In this document: in pieces, positions 1 to 6,146 of the stretch
Numbering within the stretch: the stretch's first letter is position 1
Layout: every line of letters begins with the position of its first letter
DNA from: Mycoplasma sp. CAG:877
GTDB taxonomy: Bacteria; Bacillota_I; Bacilli_A; RF39; UBA660
Direction of reading: 5' to 3'
Assembly: GCA_000433455.1 (NCBI GenBank)
Contig: HF992493.1
Location: 132,438 to 166,037 of the forward strand
DNA: 33,600 bases
The notes under the pieces: generated by a model
What the model was told of the DNA's origin: nothing
The model's input: only the letters and a program-made list of their open reading frames with translations
The model's database searches: none
Program-made: the position numbers and the translations under genes

Positions 1-125
1 GCACAACTACTAGCAGTTCTAGTAGTTCTAGTCTTGGTACTAGTGATTCTAGTGAACTTGGTAGAATGCTGGGTGGGTCTACTGGTGATAGTCCAAAAAG
101 TGATGATAAAGGAAGACATTTTTAA
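1..125 (+). CDS. Ser-rich C-terminus of a truncated protein
   Basis: This is the 3' end of a gene whose start lies before the window. The reading frame beginning at base 3 gives about 40 residues: a run of Thr and Ser (TTTSSSSSSSLGTSDSSELG), then RMLGGSTGDSPKSDDKGRHF, then TAA at 123-125. The tail looks disordered, and no domain can be named from it. Similar Ser/Asn/Thr-rich tracts occur in the protein at 8264, so it may be another accessory surface or low-complexity protein, but that is only an impression. The stop codon lies in the loop of a terminator hairpin, which supports this being the true gene end. Confidence 0.6.
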   Translation, partial: TTTSSSSSSSLGTSDSSELGRMLGGSTGDSPKSDDKGRHF

Positions 126-140
126 TAGTGTCTTTTTTTT
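111..140 (+). terminator. Rho-independent terminator overlapping a stop codon
   Basis: AAGACA at 113-118 pairs with TGTCTT at 129-134, extended by G-U and A-T pairs on both sides. A run of eight T follows (133-140). The TAA of the upstream truncated gene sits in the loop. Confidence 0.7.
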
Positions 141-149
141 GACAGTTAC

Positions 150-245
150 TTGACAGATACTTTTTCTATATTTAATAAGGAATATGTATAAATTATTTTT
201 ATATAGTAAAAAATATAAGTAGTAAGTTTCAAAAAGTTTGGTTTT
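150..245 (+). repeat. Dispersed ~95-bp repeat, copy 1
   Basis: This stretch aligns to 4034-4136 with roughly 80% identity by eye, including an identical 23-base block at 203-225 (= 4090-4112). Both copies begin with TTGACAG, then a T-rich run, then TAAGGA and ATGTATAA. Both lie just after a gene end and upstream of an AT-rich leader. Copy 2 precedes the promoter of the surface locus. Copy 1 is followed almost at once by an IS481-type remnant, which may have interrupted whatever gene it once preceded. Its function is unknown; a conserved leader, an attenuator or a small RNA are all possible. Confidence 0.6.
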
Positions 246-264
246 TGTATAATTGTAAATGATG

Positions 265-354
265 TGAGACAAAATTTATAAAAAATTAAAGGCAATATGA
301 TATAGTTACTTTGTAATTATTGAATATTGTTTTTTTCTATAATTTTTTGTCTCA
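265..354. repeat. Inverted repeat at the end of an IS remnant
   Basis: TGAGACAAAA at 265-274 is matched exactly in inverse orientation at 345-354. Complementarity continues imperfectly inward for about another ten bases. The right arm lies in the 3' coding end of the decayed transposase. The left arm may be the outer end of the element: read as TGTGAGACAAAA from 263 it begins TGT, as many IS481 ends do. No target duplication or matching right-hand end is visible, so the element boundaries are uncertain. Confidence 0.5.
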
Positions 355-605
355 TTTCTGAAGGGAAAAGCCAGTTTAATGTTTGCATTGGAATATTGTT
401 TGAACGTTTTAGATAAGACTTCATCTGTAATAATAAGTCATCATACGAGTAAAATTTGAGATAGGAATAAAATCTTTGTTAATCATTTCTATGATTTCGT
501 TCAACTTTTCCATTGTGTCGTGGAGTTCTTGGATTAATCAACTTGTGGTTTATATTTAAAGAGCTTAAAAGATTGATATATTGTGTGAAATGGTAAAATA
601 TTAAC
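317..605 (-). pseudogene. IS481-type transposase remnant (C-terminal part)
   Basis: Read on the minus strand, the frame ending in TAA at 317-319 encodes the end of a DDE integrase-type transposase. The diagnostic segment is INPRTPRHNGKVERNHR, the IS481-family motif around the third catalytic acidic residue (the E of KVER). After it come RFYSYLKFYSYDDLLLQMK and then NNIPMQTLNWLFPSEM, which match the family's C-terminal order. An in-frame TAA at 479-481 interrupts the sequence just after NHRND. Upstream similarity (FTQYINLLSSLNINHKL) continues to about 600 and then fades; the N-terminal half, with the first two Asp residues, is absent. It is therefore a truncated, stop-containing relic with no likely function. 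Confidence 0.8.
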
Positions 606-702
606 TTAATGTTTTAAATAGTGCAGAATATATAAAAAATAAATGAAAATAATTAATACTTGTGAGATAATATACTTGTACTAATAATGTTTTGGAGGTA
701 AT

Positions 703-1323
703 ATGACAACTGTATATTTAGTAAGACACTCAGAAGTAATAAGGAAACAATTAGGGATGATTGATAGTAATGAAGATTTTTATACTTCTAATAAGAAGAC
801 TGTTTTAAGTGTTGATGGAGAAAGATTAGCTGAGAGAGTTAGTTTAATGGATGAGTTTAGTAATTTAGATGTAGTATGGAGTAGTAGTTTTTCTAGAGCT
901 ATTAGTACGGCAAAGTATTTTGCTTATAGAAATAATTTGCTTATAAATATTACAGATGGATTTAATGAAAGACGTCATGGTATTAAGAATTTAAGTGAAT
1001 TGCCAAGTGATTTTGAAATTCATCAATTTAATGATTATGACTATAAGATTGGTGATGGCGAGAGTAGAAGAGAAACTTTAGAGAGAATGTATGGCTCTCT
1101 TATGAGGGTAATGGATGAGTATAAAAATAAGAAAATTTTAATAGTAAGTCATTCTACTTCTATTATGTATTTACTTGGTAAATGGTGTAGTGTTAGTTAT
1201 GATGGTGATTATAAGTTTAAGGATAAGACTTTTTTTGATGGGAAGTGGAAATACTGTCAAACTTTTAAATTAGTATTTGATGATGACTTTACTTTATGTA
1301 ATGTCAATATTGTTGAAATATAG
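703..1323 (+). CDS. Histidine phosphatase family protein (phosphoglycerate-mutase-like)
   Basis: A 206-residue soluble protein of the histidine phosphatase (branch 1) superfamily. The N-terminal VYLVRHSE carries the RH motif, with His9 as the expected phospho-acceptor. SSSFSRAISTA (about 66-76) is the conserved substrate-binding Arg/Thr-Ala segment, and IVSHSTSI supplies the second catalytic His (His150). The length is normal for a single-domain member. The substrate cannot be read from the sequence; small phosphometabolites are usual for the family, and the Ser in RHSE in place of RHGE is a common variant. The start is set by GGAGG at 694-698, four bases before the ATG. The gene lies 41 bp upstream of the next and is probably cotranscribed with it. 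Confidence 0.85.
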   Translation: MTTVYLVRHSEVIRKQLGMIDSNEDFYTSNKKTVLSVDGERLAERVSLMDEFSNLDVVWSSSFSRAISTAKYFAYRNNLLINITDGFNERRHGIKNLSELPSDFEIHQFNDYDYKIGDGESRRETLERMYGSLMRVMDEYKNKKILIVSHSTSIMYLLGKWCSVSYDGDYKFKDKTFFDGKWKYCQTFKLVFDDDFTLCNVNIVEI

Positions 1324-1364
1324 AAAAGTTAATGATACTATTTTCTTATACTAGGAGGTATTAT

Positions 1365-2123
1365 ATGGGATTTTTATTTGGTATGAAAAAAAAAGAAAAA
1401 AAAGATACTGCACGTGATGATTATAGTCAGGAAGATCTTAGTAAAAGAGTAGAAGAAATTAAAAGAGAACAAGAACGCGAAATAGAAGATGTAAAAAGAA
1501 GAGCTATGGAAACTGATGCGATGATTAGTGATAGTATTAAAAAGATGAATGCTATTGCGAATGGTCCTGATGCACAAAGTATTAGATCGTCTGATTTGGA
1601 CTATTTAGATAAAATATTGGGAAGAACTCAAAGTAGTTCTACTGAACAAGAGTTAATAGCTAGACATAGGGGAGAAATTTCTGAGTCAGAGAAGATAGAG
1701 AAAAAAGAAGCTATTAAGCATGAGTCTGAAACTGAAGAACTTCCTGTTAAAGACCAGCCTAAATATGTAGCTGATTTTTCGGATGATAGATTACTTTTAA
1801 TGACACATTCAGTTTCAATTGTTGATAGTAGTCCAGATTTTATTAACCAACTTTATGGTATTTTGAAAGAGTTTGGTCATTATGGTTATGGGACTGATTG
1901 TTATCCTTCATTTGAAACGTCACTTGATCTCGCAAATGGTTTAAAATCATTGAGAGATTCTGGTGCCAATATTGATGTGGTATTACTTTCACAAGCGGAA
2001 AAAAACAAAAGAGCAAAAGATGTTAGAAAGAGACAAGATCCAGACTATGCTAATGAACTTGGACAAATGCTTGATGATAAAGCTACAGGTAAGGTAGAAA
2101 GTAGAGATACAAAACAACTTTAA
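1365..2123 (+). CDS. Charged coiled-coil protein of unknown function
   Basis: A 252-residue soluble protein. I chose the ATG at 1365 because AGGAGG (1353-1358) sits six bases upstream; an in-frame ATG at 1332 has no ribosome-binding site. The N-terminus is MGFLFGMKKKEKKDTARDD, followed by a Lys/Glu/Arg-rich helical segment (about 20-60) likely to form a coiled coil, a Glu/Lys-rich linker (about 85-140), and a C-terminal part of about 100 residues with hydrophobic periodicity (DRLLLMTHSVSIVDSSPDFINQL and onward). I recognise no family. A strong terminator follows, so it ends the transcription unit begun by the phosphatase. Confidence 0.7.
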   Translation: MGFLFGMKKKEKKDTARDDYSQEDLSKRVEEIKREQEREIEDVKRRAMETDAMISDSIKKMNAIANGPDAQSIRSSDLDYLDKILGRTQSSSTEQELIARHRGEISESEKIEKKEAIKHESETEELPVKDQPKYVADFSDDRLLLMTHSVSIVDSSPDFINQLYGILKEFGHYGYGTDCYPSFETSLDLANGLKSLRDSGANIDVVLLSQAEKNKRAKDVRKRQDPDYANELGQMLDDKATGKVESRDTKQL

Positions 2124-2423
2124 GTAATTAAAATTATGTATTAAAAAACTTCTGGGCAGGAAGTTTTTTCTTTTGTGTAAGTTGTATTTTTACTACTTGA
2201 GACTTCTTGGATGTAAGAATAGTTTTCTGCTATTGGGTAATACTTTGTTGTATAGTTTTTTTAGTTTCTGGTTTGTTGGGCTTTGACTATCTTTTTTACT
2301 ATCTTTATTAGTTTCTTACTCCTTCTTATCTTTTTAAGTGTAGCGCTTCTTGTTAAATTTGTCTGTTTGTAATTTTATTATTGCATGCTATATACTATTA
2401 TCAATATTAGAGGCGCGTTTTTT
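2124..2423. other. Gene-free spacer
   Basis: Apart from the terminator at 2143-2175, this T-rich plus-strand stretch shows nothing I can identify. Neither strand carries a convincing coding frame or promoter. Confidence 0.4.
2143..2175 (+). terminator. Rho-independent terminator
   Basis: A perfect 10-bp stem: AAAAAACTTC (2143-2152) pairs with GAAGTTTTTT (2160-2169) across a 7-base loop, ending in a T-rich tract. It closes the 703-2123 unit. Confidence 0.85.
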
Positions 2424-2702
2424 ATGGATATTTATTATTTAATTTGTGTGGTTGAGATAATTGTGCAAATAAATTTGCTGTCAAAGTTTAGAAAAACTAG
2501 AGAAGGAAAATACTTTAATATATTTAAGGGATTTGTCACAGTACAATTTATATTAATAGGATTAATTTATTTTTATGTTTTGTTTGGTGGTGTTAGAGGT
2601 TTAAATGAAGCATTGATACAATTACTTATTATGGGTGTGTTTCTGGTTGCAAATATTTTATTGGTATTAAAAAGTAAAGCTTTAAAAAAGCAAATTGTTT
2701 GA
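2424..2702 (+). CDS. Small three-TM membrane protein
   Basis: A 92-residue membrane protein with three hydrophobic segments: YYLICVVEIIVQINLL (about 4-20), FVTVQFILIGLIYFYVLF (about 37-56) and IQLLIMGVFLVANILLVL (about 64-83). A short basic tail follows. No family is recognised. The ATG at 2424 is preceded by AGAGG at 2409-2413; an earlier in-frame ATG at 2385 lacks a ribosome-binding site. The gene end overlaps the start of the next small gene, suggesting translational coupling and possibly a shared function with the phosphatase-like gene after it. Confidence 0.6.
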   Translation: MDIYYLICVVEIIVQINLLSKFRKTREGKYFNIFKGFVTVQFILIGLIYFYVLFGGVRGLNEALIQLLIMGVFLVANILLVLKSKALKKQIV

Positions 2703-2899
2703 ATGGAACAGTTAATTGTGTGTTAGACTTGACAATGTATTTAGCAAAGTATTTTAAAATTTCAGGGAATAATGTTTTAAAATTTTCTATTTTTGTTAAT
2801 AGAAATACAGAGTATGATGTTAGATTGATGGAGAATACTTTAGAGATTATAAAAGATGGTAAAGTATATGAATGGAATATTTCTTCATTATATAATTAG
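2699..2899 (+). CDS. Small protein of unknown function
   Basis: A 66-residue product if the TTG at 2699 is used, which overlaps the stop of the upstream gene. An in-frame ATG at 2735 would give 54 residues, but neither start has a clear ribosome-binding site. The sequence ends KFSIFVNRNTEYDVRLMENT and then LEIIKDGKVYEWNISSLYN, which reads as beta strands without membrane segments. It lies 14 bp upstream of the PP2C-like gene. I cannot assign a function. The uninterrupted frame and position between two genes make it plausible but not certain. Confidence 0.45.
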   Translation: MNGTVNCVLDLTMYLAKYFKISGNNVLKFSIFVNRNTEYDVRLMENTLEIIKDGKVYEWNISSLYN

Positions 2900-2913
2900 T
2901 AAGTGAGGTTTTT

Positions 2914-3754
2914 ATGCTAGTATATAAAAGTACGTTTGATAATATAAAGAATGTAGATGGTAATTTTCCGATTGAAGATCAATATTTTGCTTCTAGTGAT
3001 GAGACTATTGTTGCGGATGGTATTACAAGAGATCCGATTGGTTGTAGTGATTTAGCTTTTATATCACAAGAAGAGTTTGTTAAAAAATATCCAAATCCAT
3101 CAGGTGCTTATTTGGCCGCTAAAGAAATATGTAATACATTTTCTATAATTACAGGAAGTTTATATGAAAGATTAATAAAATGTAATGAGAGTGTTAAGTT
3201 ACTAAATAATAAATATATTTTGAAATGTGATTATTTAGAAAGTGATTATTATGGAGCGGTTGCGTCTTGCATTAGAATAGAAAATAATATTTTGAATTAT
3301 GCTTATATATGTGACTGTGGAGTTATTGTTTATGATAAGAAAGGAAATATTAAGTTTCAAACAGCTGATGATAAAGAACTTTATAGTGATCCATATATAA
3401 ATAAGATAGGAATTCCGTGGAATTTAGCGGAAGCTAGAGTTATAGTTAGAAGAGATTATCGAAATAATATTAATAATATAAAAGATGGTAAATGTGTTTC
3501 ATATGGAGCTATTACGGGAGATGATACGGTTAGAGAATTTATAAGATATGGAAGTTTTAATTTAGAAAAAAATGATATTGTATTAGTGTATAGTGATGGT
3601 TTTACAAAGTTTTTACATGAAAAGGGATTTTGTTGAACAGATAGTCAATTTTGATGTATTAAAGTTTGAGGATTATGTTAATAAAAAGGCTTTAAGTGAT
3701 TATTCCAAATATGGTAAGGAAAAGACTATTGTTATGTTTATAAATAAAGAGTAA
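2914..3754 (+). pseudogene. PP2C-like protein phosphatase with a frameshift near its 3' end
   Basis: The first frame runs from the ATG at 2914 to TGA at 3634-3636 (240 residues) and resembles PPM/PP2C Ser/Thr phosphatases. IEDQYFASSDETIVADGITR carries the DG metal-binding motif (Asp35-Gly36), and DIVLVYSDGFTKFL near the end carries the second DG (Asp228-Gly229). The expected C-terminal strand is missing from that frame but present in another: from about 3617, MKRDFVEQIVNFDVLKFEDY and then KYGKEKTIVMF run to TAA at 3752-3754. A one-base indel around 3611-3626, near AAAAGGG, separates them. It could be a real inactivating mutation, an assembly error or, less likely, recoding. The tail KEKTIV replaces the usual DN-T motif. 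Confidence 0.65.
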
Positions 3755-3785
3755 ATGACGTTTAGTGAACGTCATTTTAATTTGT
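3753..3785 (+). terminator. Terminator hairpin
   Basis: A perfect 10-bp stem, AAATGACGTT (3753-3762) with AACGTCATTT (3768-3777), and a 5-base loop. The T tract is short. It begins at the stop codon of the second reading frame of the PP2C gene, which supports 3754 as the true gene end. Confidence 0.7.
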
Positions 3786-4033
3786 TAAATTGATTATTTC
3801 TTTTTTCATGATATTGTAGTTTATAGTTTTATGAGGGCGGTAAAATAATTTGTGAAAACAGTTTTTAGCTATACCAATAATGATATGGACTTTTTCAAGT
3901 GGGGTTCTGGGAAAATATTATATTTTTTAGAGTTTTTATTATTACTGCTGTAGAATGATATTTTGATTTTTTTTTGTAAATACATGTATGATATTTATTG
4001 ATGATGTGATTAGTAGTTGAATAGACACATGCT

Positions 4034-4136
4034 TTGACAGTATGTGTTTTTTCTATATGTAGTAAGGATTATGTATAATTTTTCTTTACATAGTAAAAAA
4101 TATAAGTAGTAAAGTTTAAAAAAAAGTTTGTTTTTA
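4034..4136 (+). repeat. Dispersed ~95-bp repeat, copy 2
   Basis: The partner of 150-245, sharing the 23-base identical block at 4090-4112. It ends just before the -35 of the promoter for the first TasA-like gene. A hairpin overlaps its left end and is followed by six T, so it may act as a terminator or attenuator. Confidence 0.6.
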
Positions 4137-4139
4137 GGG

Positions 4140-4168
4140 TTGCTAAAGAGAAAAATATTTATTATAAT
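4140..4168 (+). promoter_or_regulatory. Sigma-A-type promoter for the surface locus
   Basis: TTGCTA (4140-4145), a 17-base spacer, then a perfect TATAAT (4163-4168). Transcription would start near 4175, about 55 bases before the likely start codon. Confidence 0.7.
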
Positions 4169-4229
4169 TAAATAGAAATAGTAGGAAAGGTGGCCGGAGT
4201 GAGAATACAAGATATATAGGTGAATGATG

Positions 4230-4928
4230 ATGAATAATGGTGTTGAAGTAGAAGCTCAAAAAGTATATAAGCGAAAGTTATTTGTAAAAGTAGTTAAAAT
4301 AGCATTTCTATTACTACTTATTCTAATATCAATTATTTATTTATTTTTGTATATAGTCTATGCTGGTGGTAGATTTACTGTTTCTCTTGATAAGAATATG
4401 TCTAATAGAAAAAATGTGTTTTTATCAGAAAATGGTAATCTAAAGAATAAGGCTAGGGAGCTCTCGGCAGATACTATCGAATATATGGATAATATTTCCA
4501 TTAAATGGTTACCAGATAATATCGATAAAGAGAAAACTGGTGCTCATAATGGAGATAATTACATTGCCTATACTTTCTATGTAATTAATTCTGGGAAGGA
4601 AAAAGTAAACTATTGGTATGAGATTGACATAGATGATACTATTAAGAATGTTGATGAGGCCATTAGAATAATGATTTATCGTAATGGAGAAGCAACGGTT
4701 TATGCTAAAAAAAGTAAAGAAACTGCAAAAGCTGAACCAAATACGAAAAAGTTTGTTTCTTCAAAAATTGCTGTTTTGGAACAACGTAAGAATTTTAAAC
4801 CTAATAGTAAAGATCGTTATACTGTAGTTGTGTGGATTGAAGGTGATGACCCTGAATGTAAGAATGATTTACTCGGTGGAGAAATTAAGTTACATATGGA
4901 TTTCACTGAAGAACATGTTGACAAATGA
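4230..4928 (+). CDS. TasA/camelysin-like surface protein, minor subunit
   Basis: A 232-residue protein with one N-terminal hydrophobic segment (IAFLLLLILISIIYLFLYIV, about 18-40) serving as signal or anchor, and an extracellular domain. The C-terminal stretch YTVVVWIEGDDPECKNDLLG and the following GEIKLHMDF closely parallels the end of the next protein (VYMWVEGQDVDCEDNASGGA). This W-x-EG-x-D-x-x-C...GG motif marks SipW-dependent TasA/CalY-type proteins as I know them. AGGTG at 4218-4222 favours the third of three tandem ATGs (4230). It is first in the operon, directly after the promoter, and 17 bp before the probable major subunit. It may be a minor, anchoring or initiating subunit; that role is inferred. 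Confidence 0.7.
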   Translation: MNNGVEVEAQKVYKRKLFVKVVKIAFLLLLILISIIYLFLYIVYAGGRFTVSLDKNMSNRKNVFLSENGNLKNKARELSADTIEYMDNISIKWLPDNIDKEKTGAHNGDNYIAYTFYVINSGKEKVNYWYEIDIDDTIKNVDEAIRIMIYRNGEATVYAKKSKETAKAEPNTKKFVSSKIAVLEQRKNFKPNSKDRYTVVVWIEGDDPECKNDLLGGEIKLHMDFTEEHVDK

Positions 4929-4945
4929 TTAAGGAGTGAAGAGGA

Positions 4946-5953
4946 ATGGAAAAGAAAAATTCTAAAAGAAAAAGAAAAAGTAAAAAAATATTTATAGCAA
5001 TATTAATGATTTTATTTACTGGTGTTATTTTAACTGCTAGTACTTATGCATGGTTTACTGCTAATAAGACAGTTACAGTTAGTCAAATTGATGTTAACGT
5101 TACTACTTCTGAAGGTTTGCAAATTTCAACAGATGCTGTTAATTGGAAAACTATAATTTCAAATGATGATATTACTGGTGCTAATTATCCAGGTGTTACT
5201 AATCAATTACCTAGTCAAACGGCTAGTATTAAACCAACATCTACAGTAGGTGATATTGATGCTACTACTGGATTTATGAAAATGTTTGTTGGTAGTGTAA
5301 CAACCAATGGTACTGGTGCTTATATTTTAACAACTACACAAAGTACAGAAACTAATTCAACTACTTCTGGTGACTTCGTAGTATTTGATTTATATTTCCA
5401 AACTAACGTTGCTTCAACTATTTATTTAACAGCTAACTCAAATGTTCAAGCTTCTGGAAATGCTACTGGTATTCAAAATGCTGCTCGTGTTGGTTTTGTA
5501 ATTCAAGGTAATGCTGCTGCTGGTACTGATGCTACTACAGTTAGGGCATTAAAGAATGATGGTACAGTAAAGCCTATTATTTGGGAACCAAATTATGATG
5601 TTCATACAGCTGCTGCTGTTAAACATGCATCAGACGTTTACAGTGTAGTTACTTCTCAAGCTGGTGGTTCTAAAATTCCATATCTTGGTGTACAAGCTGA
5701 TATTGCTGAGGGTGCTAATATAGCATTAAATTCAACTGATGCTACTTACTTTAAATCTATTACCCCAGATATATATAGTGTTAATGCTGGTATACCTGCT
5801 GATAAATATGCACAAGCATTTGCTTTACAAGCTGGTATTACAAAAGTAAGAGTTTATATGTGGGTTGAAGGACAAGACGTTGATTGTGAAGATAATGCTT
5901 CTGGTGGAGCTATTGCTTATAACTTACAATTCAGTACTTTAGATAAGGCATAA
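4946..5953 (+). CDS. SipW-dependent TasA-like protein, probable major fibre subunit
   Basis: 335 residues. A basic N-terminus (KKNSKRKRKSKK) precedes a hydrophobic segment (IFIAILMILFTGVILTASTYAWFT), the SipW-type signal with cleavage expected near TASTYA. The mature part starts with ANKTVTVSQIDVNVTTSEGL and is Thr/Ser/Ala-rich and beta-like, with the C-terminal motif WVEGQDVDC...GGAIAYNLQF. Its codon use is richer in AAC, TTC and GCT than its neighbours, which suggests high expression, as expected of a structural subunit. AAGGAG lies upstream. A hairpin follows the stop, which would leave this gene more abundant than those downstream. Family knowledge: TasA and CalY form biofilm fibres after SipW cleavage. 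Confidence 0.75.
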   Translation: MEKKNSKRKRKSKKIFIAILMILFTGVILTASTYAWFTANKTVTVSQIDVNVTTSEGLQISTDAVNWKTIISNDDITGANYPGVTNQLPSQTASIKPTSTVGDIDATTGFMKMFVGSVTTNGTGAYILTTTQSTETNSTTSGDFVVFDLYFQTNVASTIYLTANSNVQASGNATGIQNAARVGFVIQGNAAAGTDATTVRALKNDGTVKPIIWEPNYDVHTAAAVKHASDVYSVVTSQAGGSKIPYLGVQADIAEGANIALNSTDATYFKSITPDIYSVNAGIPADKYAQAFALQAGITKVRVYMWVEGQDVDCEDNASGGAIAYNLQFSTLDKA

Positions 5954-5968
5954 TTAAATATAAATGTT

Positions 5969-5994
5969 AAGACCTTCTTATGAAGGTCTTTTGT
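5969..5994 (+). terminator. Intra-operon terminator/attenuator
   Basis: AAGACCTTC (5969-5977) pairs perfectly with GAAGGTCTT (5982-5990), with a 4-base loop followed by TTGTTC. The U tract is short, so read-through into the 6015 gene is likely. It would set the subunit in excess over downstream products. Confidence 0.75.
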
Positions 5995-6014
5995 TCTATA
6001 AGAGGGTGAAGAAG

Positions 6015-6146
6015 ATGGATGAAAAGCTAGTAAAAATAGAAGAACTTACTAATGATGAATTAGTTAAACTATATCAGGATATACTTCAACATATTAAATT
6101 TCTAAATGATAGTATTATAAATGAAAGTGATGATAAGAATGAGTAG
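6015..6146 (+). CDS. 43-residue helical small protein
   Basis: MDEKLVKIEELTNDELVKLY and onward form a short amphipathic helical protein with an acidic end (NESDDKNE). The ATG at 6015 is supported by GAGGGTG upstream; frame extension further upstream would run through the terminator hairpin. The end overlaps the start of the next gene by 8 bp, so they are probably translated together, perhaps as partners. No family is recognised. Confidence 0.6.
   Translation: MDEKLVKIEELTNDELVKLYQDILQHIKFLNDSIINESDDKNE

Larger units (their letters stand above)
126..702. other. 577-bp gene-free stretch: repeat, IS remnant, leader of the 703 gene
   Basis: No intact gene is visible. The stretch holds the terminator tail, repeat copy 1 (150-245), the inverted repeat and decayed transposase (265-605), and an AT-rich leader ending in a GGAGG ribosome-binding site at 694-698. 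A TATACT at 671-676 could be the -10 of a promoter for the 703 gene, but no good -35 is seen. Confidence 0.6.
3755..4223. other. 469-bp gene-free leader region of the surface locus
   Basis: It contains the terminator (3753-3785), an AT-rich stretch (3786-4024) where nothing is identified, a hairpin ACACAT/ATGTGT (4025-4030 with 4042-4047) followed by T6, repeat copy 2 (4034-4136), and a promoter (4140-4168). A minus-strand open stretch of about 45 codons at roughly 3780-3920 has no start and resembles nothing I can name. Confidence 0.55.

Noticed and set aside
150..178. TTGACA in both repeat copies as a -35 promoter element
   Set aside because: At 16-18 bases downstream neither copy has a recognisable -10 (TAATAA in copy 1, ATGTAG in copy 2).
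1374..1577. Minus-strand Phe/Ile-rich open frame
   Set aside because: It is the complement of the Lys/Glu-rich coiled-coil region of the 1365 gene and has no ribosome-binding site.
3605..3640. Programmed ribosomal frameshift in the PP2C gene
   Set aside because: No slippery heptamer with a following stem or internal Shine-Dalgarno signal is visible; an indel is simpler.
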